64,000 nt of DNA from Arsukibacterium sp. UBA5043. GTDB taxonomy: Bacteria; Pseudomonadota; Gammaproteobacteria; Enterobacterales; Alteromonadaceae. A program made the position numbers and the translations under genes. The stretch covers positions 186,001 to 250,000 of the forward strand of contig DIBV01000001.1 of the NCBI GenBank assembly GCA_002415085.1. The letters run 5' to 3'. Of the stretch, positions 35,247 through 43,764 are shown one piece after another (positions within the stretch are counted from its first letter, which is position 1; each line of letters starts with the position of its first letter). The notes under the pieces are model-generated. The model worked only from the letters and a program-made list of their open reading frames with translations, had not been told where the DNA came from and did no database searches.

Positions 35247-35585
35247 TTACTCGTTTTTTTTCAACAAAGCTTTTAGATCCGCAAACGGGTTATGAGTAGC
35301 CGCTGCCACTTTTTGCTCGGTAGTGCCGCCATACATCACAAATTCATGAAATTTATTGTGCTCATTGTCATGACAATAAATACACAGTAATTCCCAGTTG
35401 CTACCGTCGCTCGGGTTATTACTATGGTTGTGATCGACATGATGCACCGTCAGTTCCCGCAAATTAGAATGAACAAATTCGCGGGCACAACGGCCACATA
35501 CCCACGGGTACATTTTTAACGCTTTATCACGATAACCCTGTTCCTGTTGCTGATAAGCCTGGGCGCCGTTGCTGTTTTTACTCAT
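35247..35585 (-). CDS. yajD: YajD-family HNH nuclease
   Basis: 112 residues, closely matching E. coli YajD: ALKMYPWVCGRCAREF, SNLRELTVHHVDHNHSNNPSDGSNWELLCIYCHDNEH and a C-terminal NPFADLKALLKKNE. It has two CxxC zinc pairs (CGRC, CIYC) and the HH of the HNH motif. Biological role is not established. It is convergent with the small gene upstream. Confidence 0.93.
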   Translation of the reverse strand: MSKNSNGAQAYQQQEQGYRDKALKMYPWVCGRCAREFVHSNLRELTVHHVDHNHSNNPSDGSNWELLCIYCHDNEHNKFHEFVMYGGTTEQKVAAATHNPFADLKALLKKNE

Positions 35586-35667
35586 TACTGTCTGCTCTGT
35601 CCGGTTTATAGGTTTTAATCAGGCTAAGCATACCTTAGCCAATTGCTGGCGACACTGCTTTTTGGCA

Positions 35668-36348
35668 TTAATTCTGTCGGTAGTCTTTGATGATCGTGCC
35701 ATATAAACCCATTTCTGCTTCATGACCGGGTTCGCGCCAGCTTTCCAGCAGTGCTGCCTGATACCATGCCTGCATCGCCGGTAACTCAAGCAGCAGCTCG
35801 ACATAGGCCATGGCATTGTTACTTAATTTTAAATCAAAGCTTTGCACCCGAAATGCCACCGGCGCAAAAAAAGCATCGACTGCGGTAAAAGAGGTTCCGG
35901 TCAGAAACGGCCCGCCGAACTGGTTTAAACCTTGTTGCCATAGCTCGTCCAGCCGGGTCAGCTCTTTTGCCAGCGCCGCCGGTGGATTTTTTAATTGTAC
36001 CCGGGCGCCACAGTTCATGGTGCAGACATTACGCAATGTCTTAAAGCCAGCATGCATTTCGCTGGCCGCGCAACGGGCATAATTACGTGCCTGAGGATCG
36101 GCCGGCCAAACGCCCACATGGCGCTCTGCCAGGTATTCAACTATCGCTAAGGATTCCCACACCACAGTATCGCCATCATGCAGGCAGGGTACGGTGGCAG
36201 TTGGTGAAAACTGACGAAAATTGTCATAGTTATCCACCTGAAACTCCTGTAGTTTCTCGTCAAAAGGAATGCTCAGGTGTTGCATCAGTAACCAGGGGCG
36301 AAGCGACCAGGACGAGTAGTTTTTATTGGCGATAAACAATTGATACAC
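35668..36348 (-). CDS. Glutathione S-transferase family protein
   Basis: 226 residues: an N-terminal thioredoxin-like domain (YQLFIANKNYSSWSLRPWLLMQHL ... SPTATVPCLHDGDTVVWESLAIVEYLAE) and an alpha-helical C-terminal domain from ~85. The Ser in NYSSWS is the likely glutathione-activating residue, and the cis-Pro (TVPCL) and ESLAI glutathione-binding motif are present. I choose GTG at 36348, which sits 5 bases after AGGAGG; a second GTG two codons earlier lies inside that RBS. Probably a detoxification or stress protein; substrate unknown. Confidence 0.87.
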   Translation of the reverse strand: MYQLFIANKNYSSWSLRPWLLMQHLSIPFDEKLQEFQVDNYDNFRQFSPTATVPCLHDGDTVVWESLAIVEYLAERHVGVWPADPQARNYARCAASEMHAGFKTLRNVCTMNCGARVQLKNPPAALAKELTRLDELWQQGLNQFGGPFLTGTSFTAVDAFFAPVAFRVQSFDLKLSNNAMAYVELLLELPAMQAWYQAALLESWREPGHEAEMGLYGTIIKDYRQN

Positions 36349-36524
36349 AGGCACCTCCTTGGCATAAGTTGCTAAAGATTACGCTGGTTGTGCTGTAGCT
36401 TCAAGCCTGCTATTTCGTTTAGTCGCCAATCAAATGCGGTAAAGATTACTATTTTCCCTTTAAAAGTGCCCCAACGATCCCAAGGTCTTACTGAGCTATA
36501 ATCAAGTTTAATTAGGAGTGAAAG

Positions 36525-37160
36525 ATGAAACAGACACTCATTATCGGTGCCAGCGGCCAGATAGGTAAAATGGCTACGAGACTGTTGCTCGACGCGAAGC
36601 AGCACGTTAAAGCGCTGGTTCGTGACAAAACTAAATTAAGTGATATTACTAACGAGCGGCTGGCAATTACCGAGCAGAACCTGGAAGGTGAATTTGGGGA
36701 TGCATTTGCCGGCTGCGATCAGGTGATTTTTGTCGCAGGATCTGGCGGTGACACCGGCACAGATAAAACCATGCTTATCGATTTATGGGCCGCAGCCAAG
36801 GCTGCGCGATATGCCAAAGCGCATCAACTGCAACACTTCATTATGATTAGCTCAATCGGGGCTGATGATCCAGAAGCCGTTGAAGGTGATATGAAACCCT
36901 ATATTGTTGCCAAACATCTTGCCGATCAGCAGCTTATTAGCAGTGGCGTACCTTATACTATTATCCGGCCCGGCAGACTGACTGACGACGACGCTTCCCT
37001 GAAAATCTCTACAGTCAGGCCCGAGGATAATAACAAACTTAAAATCAGCCGGGAAAACGTGGCCCACGTGCTGTTGCATGTTGCAACCAAAGCAGAACCA
37101 CACAACCAAATTATTGAGATATTTGACGGTGAGCAGCCGATTGAAACTGTGCTGAATTAA
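36525..37160 (+). CDS. NAD(P)-binding atypical SDR (SDR_a5-like)
   Basis: 211 residues, Rossmann fold with the nucleotide-binding motif IIGASGQIGKMATRLLL (GxxGxxG) at ~6-22, VIFVAGSGGD, and a Y-x3-K-like PYIVAKHLADQQL motif. It ends with IRPGRLTDD and a helical tail. It resembles YwnB-type putative NAD(P)-dependent epimerase/oxidoreductases. TAGGAG precedes the ATG. Monocistronic; substrate unknown. Confidence 0.87.
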   Translation: MKQTLIIGASGQIGKMATRLLLDAKQHVKALVRDKTKLSDITNERLAITEQNLEGEFGDAFAGCDQVIFVAGSGGDTGTDKTMLIDLWAAAKAARYAKAHQLQHFIMISSIGADDPEAVEGDMKPYIVAKHLADQQLISSGVPYTIIRPGRLTDDDASLKISTVRPEDNNKLKISRENVAHVLLHVATKAEPHNQIIEIFDGEQPIETVLN

Positions 37161-37251
37161 CTGTTGGCGGTATGCGCTGGTAACACGCCATGGCAGCCAG
37201 GCGGAAAAATTGCTTATGGTTATAAAGTAGCGTAAATATGCTGACAGGTGG

Positions 37252-37302
37252 CGGCCTTTTCGTGCCTTGCTGGACGATACCAGCAGCCAGTAAGAAAGGC
37301 CG
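37252..37302. repeat. Long interrupted inverted repeat
   Basis: CGGCCTTTTC pairs with GAAAGGCCG around an inner TGCTGG/CCAGCA hairpin. It lies in the 268-base gap between the SDR and M2 peptidase genes; no ORF is convincing there. It could be an RNA structure or the remains of a small repeat element. Confidence 0.45.
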
Positions 37303-37428
37303 ACTATACTCACTAATAGCGTAACGAAAGGCTAGGGACGAAGCCAAAGATATGCCTATACTAACTCGGAAAATGTGGATAAAAACAATAACCCGCTATC
37401 GGGATAGCAGGCAACAAAAGGTACATTA

Positions 37429-39273
37429 ATGAAAACGCTATTTAAACTCTCACTTACTGCCGCTTTAGTCAGCTCAGCGCTGTTGCTCAGTGGCTGTGGC
37501 AACGACAATACCCCGCAGCAAACGTCAGTTTCGGTCGAACAAAAACAACTGACCGAAGCTGATGCCAAACAATTTCTGGCCGCAGCAGAACAAAAACTTA
37601 TTGCGCTTTATCTGGAAGCAAATCGGGCTGAATGGATTTATGCCAACTTTATAACCGAAGATACGGCTTCCCTGGCGGCTGATGTAAATGAAAAACTGAC
37701 CCTGGCGATGGTTAACCTGGCAAACGAAGCCGCCCGCTTTGATAAGGTTGAGCTGTCTGCGGACAACCGGCGCAAATTAGACAAGTTGAAACTGGCATTA
37801 ACGTTACCGGCTCCGCAAGACCCTGAAAAAACGGCTGAAATGGCCAAAATTGTGGCTGAGCTGGGCGGTATGTATGGCAAAGGCAAATATTGTAAAGCGG
37901 ATGGCAGCTGTTTATCACTGGGTGAGATGTCTGCCATTATGGCTAACAGCCGCGACTATGATGAATTGCTGGAAATGTGGCAGGGCTGGCGCGAAATAAG
38001 CAAACCAATGCGGCCGTTATATCAGCGGTTAATTGAGTTAACCAATGAAGGTGCCGAAGAGCTCGGTTATGCCGATACCGGGGCAATGTGGCGTTCAAAA
38101 TACGATATGCCTGCCGATGAGTTCGCTAAAGAGCTGGATCGGATATGGGGCCAGGTTAAGCCATTATACGAATCATTGCATTGCCATGTGCGCAGTAAAC
38201 TGGCAGAGCAATACGGCGTCGATAAAGTCCCGCTGGATAAACCTATTCCTGCCCATTTATTAGGCAATATGTGGGCGCAGAGCTGGGGTAACATTTATGA
38301 GCTGGTGGCGCCCAAAGATGCCGATCCGGGTTACGATGTGACAACGCTGCTGGCCACCCATAATTATGACGAAATTAAAATGGTGAAAGGGGCTGAAGGG
38401 TTTTTTACTTCATTGGGGTTTGAACCCTTACCTGAGACGTTTTATCAACGTTCATTGTTTGTGAAGCCAGCCGATCGCGATGTCGAATGCCATGCTTCAG
38501 CCTGGGACTTAGATGCCAAAGACGACTTACGGATCAAAATGTGTATCCAGCGCACCGGTGAGGAGTTCTCGGTAATTCACCACGAGTTAGGGCATAACTT
38601 TTATCAGCGTGCTTATAAACACCAGCCGGTTTATTTTCAGGAAAGTGCCAATGATGGCTTTCACGAAGCCATTGGCGACACCATCGCCCTGTCTGTTACC
38701 CCGGACTATTTAAAGCAGATTGGTTTGCTGGAAAATGTGCCGGATGAGTCCAAGGACATAGGCTTGTTATTAAAAATGGCCATGGATAAAATTGCCTTTG
38801 TACCCTTTGGTTTGCTGGTAGATAAGTGGCGCTGGCAGGTATTTAATGGCGAAATTACCCCACAGCAGTACAACGAAGCCTGGTGGCAGCTGCGGGAGAA
38901 ATATCAGGGCGTAGCCGCACCGGTTGCGCGTTCAGAAGCCGATTTTGACCCAGGTGCCAAATACCATGTACCAGGTAATGTACCTTATACCCGTTATTTC
39001 CTGGCGCATATTCTGCAGTTCCAGTTCCATAAAGCGCTGTGCGATATCGCTGGCAATGAAGGCCCGGTGCATCGCTGCTCAATTTACAACAGTAAAGAAG
39101 CCGGCGCTAAGTTAAATACTATGCTGGAAATGGGCTCAAGCCGGCCGTGGCAGGAAGCACTGGAGGTGGTAACCGGCAAGCCAGAAATGGATGCTACTGC
39201 GATCCTGGCTTATTTTGCGCCACTGCAGGCGTATTTAGACGAGCAAAATAAAGGCGCGCAATGCGGCTGGTAA
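37429..39273 (+). CDS. M2-family peptidyl-dipeptidase (ACE-like) lipoprotein
   Basis: 614 residues. The signal sequence has lipobox LLSGC (Cys ~23). The zinc site is HHELGH, with H385-E386-x-x-H389, and the third ligand Glu413 lies in NDGFHEAIGDT, as in angiotensin-converting enzyme. YVP(G)NVPYTRYFLAHILQFQFHKALC near the C-terminus matches the ACE substrate/chloride region. It removes C-terminal dipeptides from peptides, presumably in the periplasm for peptide nutrition. AAAGG precedes the ATG. Confidence 0.92.
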   Translation: MKTLFKLSLTAALVSSALLLSGCGNDNTPQQTSVSVEQKQLTEADAKQFLAAAEQKLIALYLEANRAEWIYANFITEDTASLAADVNEKLTLAMVNLANEAARFDKVELSADNRRKLDKLKLALTLPAPQDPEKTAEMAKIVAELGGMYGKGKYCKADGSCLSLGEMSAIMANSRDYDELLEMWQGWREISKPMRPLYQRLIELTNEGAEELGYADTGAMWRSKYDMPADEFAKELDRIWGQVKPLYESLHCHVRSKLAEQYGVDKVPLDKPIPAHLLGNMWAQSWGNIYELVAPKDADPGYDVTTLLATHNYDEIKMVKGAEGFFTSLGFEPLPETFYQRSLFVKPADRDVECHASAWDLDAKDDLRIKMCIQRTGEEFSVIHHELGHNFYQRAYKHQPVYFQESANDGFHEAIGDTIALSVTPDYLKQIGLLENVPDESKDIGLLLKMAMDKIAFVPFGLLVDKWRWQVFNGEITPQQYNEAWWQLREKYQGVAAPVARSEADFDPGAKYHVPGNVPYTRYFLAHILQFQFHKALCDIAGNEGPVHRCSIYNSKEAGAKLNTMLEMGSSRPWQEALEVVTGKPEMDATAILAYFAPLQAYLDEQNKGAQCGW

Positions 39274-39295
39274 TTTAAATATCGTGGCTTAGAAT

Positions 39296-39353
39296 TGGCG
39301 CGTTCAGCCCAGGTTTGCGTAACGCATTATCTGAGATGAGGCGCCATTTTTTT
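39296..39353 (+). terminator. Probable terminator after the M2 peptidase gene
   Basis: TGGCGC at 39296 pairs with GCGCCA at 39341, with TTCAG/CTGAG extending the stem, followed by seven T. The loop is large. Confidence 0.55.
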
Positions 39354-39401
39354 ACTTCTTTATTTAAAATATGCTGTTGCTAACTAATATAGGAATAAAC
39401 C

Positions 39402-40319
39402 ATGCTGGCCAGATTAGTGTTTTTAGCGCTGCTGTTAGTAGGCAGTTATTTGCTGCTATCAGCATTTGCCGGCGTTAAGCAATCATCGCCGCAAGTGCTG
39501 CAGCAGCGGGCAGAGCAGGCACTGGCACAGCAATTATGTCAGATACCGATACTATGGCGCATTGGTCAACTTGACCCTGCATTTTCGTTAGCTGCAGACC
39601 AAGCCGAACAGGCTGCCCATAATGCTGCAGCACAGTGGAACAATGCCTTTGACCAGGAACTGTTTCGCTATGACAGCGTGAACGGTTTTCCAATTAATTT
39701 TCAATATGACGAGCGTCAGCAGGCTATGTTGCAACAAGCCTTGCTGGAACGAAACCTGGCTCGGTACGACACGAACATAGATCAGCGTGCAGCCACTCTG
39801 AATCAGCAACGCAGTCAGCTGCAGCAACGCCAGCATGAATTTGAGCAACAAAACCAAAGGTTAGCAGCAGATATCGCTGCATTTCAGCAACAAGCAGCTA
39901 ATGCCAGCGAGGCTGAAGTGACCGCGCTGCAACAGCAACAACAGCGGTTACAACAGCGTCAGCAACAATTGCAGCAACAGGCTGACGTGTTGAACGAGCA
40001 GCAGGCCCAACTATTGCGTGAAAACCAATATCTGAATGAAACTGTTACCGACCGCAATGCACTATTGGCAGACCAGCAGCCGCTTCGGGTGTCGGAAGTC
40101 GGTTTAATGGAAGTCACTCACAAACAGCGGAAGATGACCATTTTTGCTTACAGCACGCCTGCAGCACTACAACTGACCCTGGCGCATGAATTTGGCCATG
40201 CTCTTGGCCTTGGCCACACCGATAGCAGTACCTCGGTAATGCATTACGCGCTGAACCCCGGGCAGCAAAGCCTGACGACAGATGATATTGCCGCGCTTAA
40301 GCAGCAGTGTGGGTTTTAA
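39402..40319 (+). CDS. Matrixin-type metalloprotease with a Gln-rich coiled coil
   Basis: 305 residues. One N-terminal membrane helix or signal (VFLALLLVGSYLLLSAFAG), a protease N-lobe (WNNAFDQELFRYDSVNGFPINFQYDER), then a Gln-rich coiled coil (about residues 125-215), then the metzincin zinc motif HEFGHALGLGH starting at H262 with the Met-turn VMHYALNP. All three His ligands and the catalytic Glu are present. The ATG follows ATAGGAAT. The coiled coil, inserted between the two protease halves, is unusual for matrixins. Probably acts in the periplasm. Confidence 0.85.
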   Translation: MLARLVFLALLLVGSYLLLSAFAGVKQSSPQVLQQRAEQALAQQLCQIPILWRIGQLDPAFSLAADQAEQAAHNAAAQWNNAFDQELFRYDSVNGFPINFQYDERQQAMLQQALLERNLARYDTNIDQRAATLNQQRSQLQQRQHEFEQQNQRLAADIAAFQQQAANASEAEVTALQQQQQRLQQRQQQLQQQADVLNEQQAQLLRENQYLNETVTDRNALLADQQPLRVSEVGLMEVTHKQRKMTIFAYSTPAALQLTLAHEFGHALGLGHTDSSTSVMHYALNPGQQSLTTDDIAALKQQCGF

Positions 40320-40338
40320 GCAAAGAGGTTGTTGAGAT

Positions 40339-40370
40339 AATCAAGCTATCTGTTAGCAGATAGCTTGATT
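40339..40370. terminator. Perfect 14-bp hairpin between convergent genes
   Basis: AATCAAGCTATCTG / CAGATAGCTTGATT with loop TTAG, between the matrixin and PEP-CTERM genes. No long T-run on either side, but A/T-rich ends. Confidence 0.6.
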
Positions 40371-40384
40371 AATAAACTGCATGA

Positions 40385-40882
40385 TCACTTAGCAGTTTTG
40401 AATTTGCGCCGGCCAAAGGCTGCGCCCGCTAATACCAGACCAAACAGCGCCAGAGTAGAAGGTGCAGGCACGGAGGTAACACTGATACTGGCATCAGAGA
40501 TAAATAACTGATGACCACCGCCACCACCTACGGTGTAGTACAGACGCAGCGAGCTTCCAGCTGGCGCCATAATATCCCTGATAGAGAACATTGCAGTTAT
40601 CGGGTCATGTGGTGCAAGATCGATATACACCGGGTCAAGGTCATTAATCTGATAGAAAATACGGCCTTTCTGATTACCCCAGCCCTGATCGTTCCAGGTC
40701 ATAAGTAAATCGAAAGACAGCATTTTGCCTTGAATACCATCAAGCATATCCCACAATATCAGAGCATCAGATGGTGTGGCGTCATTAACTCTTGGTAAGT
40801 CAAAATTATTGATAATGCCCGCTTTCGCGTTAAACACCATTAAACTAATTGTTATCAGCAGCACATTTATTATTTTTTTCAT
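40385..40882 (-). CDS. PEP-CTERM sorting-domain secreted protein
   Basis: 165 residues. Signal peptide (INVLLITISLMVFNAKA), a beta-rich middle with a Gly-rich turn (YYTVGGGGGHQLF), and a C-terminal sorting signal: VPAPST (the PEP-like motif), a hydrophobic helix (LALFGLVLAGAAF) and a basic GRRKFK end. Such proteins are processed by an exosortase and linked to exopolysaccharide or biofilm matrix; the exosortase is not in this window. AAGGA precedes the ATG. Visibly more A/T-rich upstream region. Confidence 0.85.
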   Translation of the reverse strand: MKKIINVLLITISLMVFNAKAGIINNFDLPRVNDATPSDALILWDMLDGIQGKMLSFDLLMTWNDQGWGNQKGRIFYQINDLDPVYIDLAPHDPITAMFSIRDIMAPAGSSLRLYYTVGGGGGHQLFISDASISVTSVPAPSTLALFGLVLAGAAFGRRKFKTAK

Positions 40883-41183
40883 GTTTTTCCTTAACTACAT
40901 GTGTAAATCCAATGCCCTAAGTTAGGGCCGAGTTTTTAAGCAAAAATCGCGCCTATTTTATAAGTGATTGATAGTAGCTGTTTTATGTTTTTTTAATGTC
41001 GGGATGTTTGGTGAGTTGTAAAATAAACCAACAGTGAAATTAATAATTTATCAAATTTTACAAGGTTTGGTTACAAAAGCATTGGTTAGTGCTGTAAATA
41101 AGATATTTCATACCTGCAGTGACATAGGCTGTTTTATCAGCGCCGTTTCAGCCTGGCTGAGATTTTCAAAGTGGCTATACAGA
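40883..41183. other. AT-rich intergenic stretch, no gene seen
   Basis: 301 bases between the PEP-CTERM gene start and the end of the solute-binding-protein gene. No ORF with a plausible start and RBS. The part next to the PEP-CTERM gene is very A/T-rich and probably holds its promoter. Confidence 0.6.
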
Positions 41184-41972
41184 TTAGTCAATGCCATAGG
41201 GCGTTAAGTACGTATCAATCTCTCCTGTTAAATATAAGTTTGTAACAAAGGGATCAATTATTTCCATCAATAATTTTGCGGTTTCAGGGTGCTCAGGGCT
41301 ATAAGCGACGACATGTTGGCCTGCTGTAGACAGTGTGCCGGCGCTAACGACAGAAACAATATTTTCATTGTTATTTTCCCGATTAAAGCGGGCTAATTCA
41401 TACTGAATAAACGCCTTGTCATCTACTATCGCGTCTATCCTATTGCTTAATAGTAACTTTATCAGTCGAGTGTACGCATGCTCACCGCCTATAAAAAGTA
41501 CCTTACTATTTGGGTTTTCTTTCTGCTTTTTTAAGTACTCATCAAACTCTTTATGCGCAAATGTATAACCATCAACCACACCAATCATAATTTCGTTCCA
41601 GCTGTCTGACGACGTATATCGCCACTTAAAATCTTGTCTTACAAAAAACTGGTTATTGCCAAACCTAAGTACGGCGTTACCAATAATAAGATCGGGCGCG
41701 TCTGCTTGATAAATATCAGGTAGGGCGTGGGCTTCGCCGCTGCGAACCATACTCAATGCTCTTTTATAGGGTACGATAGTAAAGTTCATCGTATGATTTT
41801 GTGTTGCTAACGCATCCCGCAAAATGTCGATAACAAAACCCTCCCTGCCTTCGACGACAGGATCACAAATAAAAGGACAAAAAGTAGAGTCAACAAATTG
41901 AAATTCTTCAGCCAAAATAGTACTGCTAAAACAGAATAAGAATATCGCGGCAAGCGTTGGTGTTTTAAACAT
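41184..41972 (-). CDS. Periplasmic solute-binding protein, family 3 type
   Basis: 262 residues. A signal peptide (LAAIFLFCFSSTILAEE) is followed by a two-lobed SBP_bac_3-like fold: EGFVIDILRDALATQ, TIVPYKRALSMVRSGEAHALPDIY, IDAIVDDKAFIQYEL. There is no ABC permease next to it, so it may serve a sensor or a distant transporter. Such stand-alone proteins are common in Alteromonadales and often bind amino acids; the ligand here is unknown. AAGGAAC precedes the ATG. Confidence 0.78.
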   Translation of the reverse strand: MFKTPTLAAIFLFCFSSTILAEEFQFVDSTFCPFICDPVVEGREGFVIDILRDALATQNHTMNFTIVPYKRALSMVRSGEAHALPDIYQADAPDLIIGNAVLRFGNNQFFVRQDFKWRYTSSDSWNEIMIGVVDGYTFAHKEFDEYLKKQKENPNSKVLFIGGEHAYTRLIKLLLSNRIDAIVDDKAFIQYELARFNRENNNENIVSVVSAGTLSTAGQHVVAYSPEHPETAKLLMEIIDPFVTNLYLTGEIDTYLTPYGID

Positions 41973-42120
41973 TTAACCTGTTCCTTTTAAAATCAAGGTT
42001 ATGTTTAGTAAGGTTGCAAAAGCTATCGGTGATGTGAGCCTTATAATAGCAGAAAAGTGGTACGTCAATTTGGGTATAAAGAGCAAGCTGCTAATAATTT
42101 TAGTGCTAGCCAGCAGATTA

Positions 42121-42149
42121 AAGCAAAATAGGGCGCTTGTATCGCGCCC
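42121..42149 (-). terminator. Terminator of the VOC-family gene
   Basis: On minus: GGGCGC-N7-GCGCCC followed by TATTTTGCTT, 20 bases after the stop codon. Confidence 0.7.
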
Positions 42150-42168
42150 TTAACGTTTGTCGTTGCTG

Positions 42169-42681
42169 TTAATTATAGGCGCCGCTGGCATAATGTAACT
42201 CATAGCTGTGGCTGTAAATCTCCAGAATATTGCCAAACGGATCTTCCATATAAATCATCCGATAAGGTTTCTCGCCCGGGTAATAATAACGGGGGGCTTT
42301 CATTCGTTTTTTACCACCGGCGGCAACAATGCGCTCGGCCAGGCCTTCAACATCAGGGTCTTGCACGCAAAAATGAAACACCCCGGTTTTCCAGTATTCA
42401 AAGTTGTTCTCAGGGTTTTGTTGATTCTTAAATTGAAATAACTCAATGCCTATTCTGTCACCGGTCGACATATGGGCGATGTGAAAATGATCCCAGCCTG
42501 CGCCAAATACATCGGTACACATCAGGCCAATGGGAGATTCATCCTCGGTAACCTTAGTGGGGGCCATAATTAAATACCAGCCCAGCACCTCGGTATAAAA
42601 TTTTACCGCAGCATCTAAGTCTGGTACCGAGATGCCAATATGGGAGAACGTTCTGGGATAGGTTTTGGTGGCGTCTGTCAT
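42169..42681 (-). CDS. VOC-family (glyoxalase-like) protein
   Basis: 170 residues with the two beta-alpha-beta-beta-beta modules of the vicinal oxygen chelate family: FSHIGISVPDLDAAVKFYTEVLGW at the start, GVFHFCVQDPDVEGLAERIVAAGGK in the second half and YMEDPFGNILEIYSHSYE at the end. His17, His103-like and Glu are candidate metal ligands. Function is likely lactoylglutathione lyase-like or dioxygenase-like; the exact reaction cannot be read. Divergent from a LysR gene, which is likely to regulate it. Confidence 0.83.
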   Translation of the reverse strand: MTDATKTYPRTFSHIGISVPDLDAAVKFYTEVLGWYLIMAPTKVTEDESPIGLMCTDVFGAGWDHFHIAHMSTGDRIGIELFQFKNQQNPENNFEYWKTGVFHFCVQDPDVEGLAERIVAAGGKKRMKAPRYYYPGEKPYRMIYMEDPFGNILEIYSHSYELHYASGAYN

Positions 42682-42684
42682 GGT

Positions 42685-42764
42685 TTAGCTCCTGTATTTA
42701 CTTTAGCTACTTTTTTAGCTGAACACATTTATGTTAGCTGTACAGACTTATGTTAGCTGGACAG
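42685..42764 (+). promoter_or_regulatory. Array of five TTAGCT repeats between VOC and LysR genes
   Basis: TTAGCT begins at 42685, 42703, 42715, 42734 and 42753. The last three extend to TTAGCTG-N-ACA and are 19 bases apart; the last two share TTATGTTAGCTG-N-ACAG. Likely operator array for the adjacent LysR regulator or another factor. Confidence 0.6.
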
Positions 42765-42818
42765 TGTGCTAATAAAAAATTATCATTAATTATTAAACTG
42801 ATAACTAAAATTTATAGC

Positions 42819-43709
42819 ATGCTTAATCCGCAATGGCTGGCCACCTTTATAACGCTGGTTGAAACCGGCAGTTTTACCCGCACCGCCGGGCTACGGTTTA
42901 TGACCCAGCCCGGTGTTAGTCAGCAGCTTAAAAAGCTGGAGCAAAGCTGTGGCACGGCATTGGTGGTGCGATTAGGCAAGGGCATCGAGTTAACCGAGCA
43001 AGGTCGTCAGGTGTATGAGTACGCACTGGCGCAACAGCAGCGGGAAGAGCAGCTTTTCGATAGCCTTAAATTTGATGCGCCTTATGAAGGTCGATGTGTT
43101 ATTGCCTGCTCCGGGGCATTGGCACAGCGCATTTATCCGTCGCTGCTGATGCTGCAACGCCAGCATCCGGGGTTGACTATTCAGCTTGAAGTGGCGCCGC
43201 ATCGCAGTATCTTTCAGGGCATTAGCCAATCAACAATTGACCTTGGCATCAGCACGCAGCAGCCAGACGAGGATAATTTTAGCTATCAGCAAGCCGGTAC
43301 CGAACCACTAGCGTTAATGTTACCGGCGAATATTAACGGTAATAGCGATATTATTTCCAAGCTGATGTCGCTGGGGCTGATCCAGCACCCTGATGCCAGT
43401 CATTATCTGAATTTGTATTTCAGCCATTGTGGCGATCACGCCTTATCCGATTGCGATCCGGCCATATTTCGCCAGTCAGGCCGGATTAACCAGCTATCAC
43501 AAATTTTATTACCGGTTAGCAAGGGTCTGGGCTTTACCGTACTGCCCAGCAGTACCCTGAAGCACTTTGCTGATGCAGCAGAGGTAAAGCAGTACGAAGC
43601 ACCCAACAGCGTGAGCGAACCACTGTACTTTGTTACCTCGCGCCATCGCCAACTGGCGGCTCGGTATGACGTGGTAAAAGCGGCGTTGATAGCGGTGTTA
43701 AATGACTAA
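42819..43709 (+). CDS. LysR-family transcriptional regulator
   Basis: 296 residues. N-terminal winged helix-turn-helix (LNPQWLATFITLVETGSFTRTAGLRFMTQPGVSQQLKKLEQSCGTALVVRLGKGIELTEQG), then a LysR substrate-binding domain starting at GRCVIACSGALAQRIYPSLL. I start at the ATG 42819, where the HTH begins at the usual distance; a longer reading frame from 42750 would begin inside the operator repeats. Divergent from the VOC gene, the usual arrangement for a LysR target. Inducer unknown. Confidence 0.88.
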   Translation: MLNPQWLATFITLVETGSFTRTAGLRFMTQPGVSQQLKKLEQSCGTALVVRLGKGIELTEQGRQVYEYALAQQQREEQLFDSLKFDAPYEGRCVIACSGALAQRIYPSLLMLQRQHPGLTIQLEVAPHRSIFQGISQSTIDLGISTQQPDEDNFSYQQAGTEPLALMLPANINGNSDIISKLMSLGLIQHPDASHYLNLYFSHCGDHALSDCDPAIFRQSGRINQLSQILLPVSKGLGFTVLPSSTLKHFADAAEVKQYEAPNSVSEPLYFVTSRHRQLAARYDVVKAALIAVLND

Positions 43710-43764
43710 TTACGCCGCCGGCAGACAACAACAAAACCTAAGCAAACCATGTGACGAAAAAATT

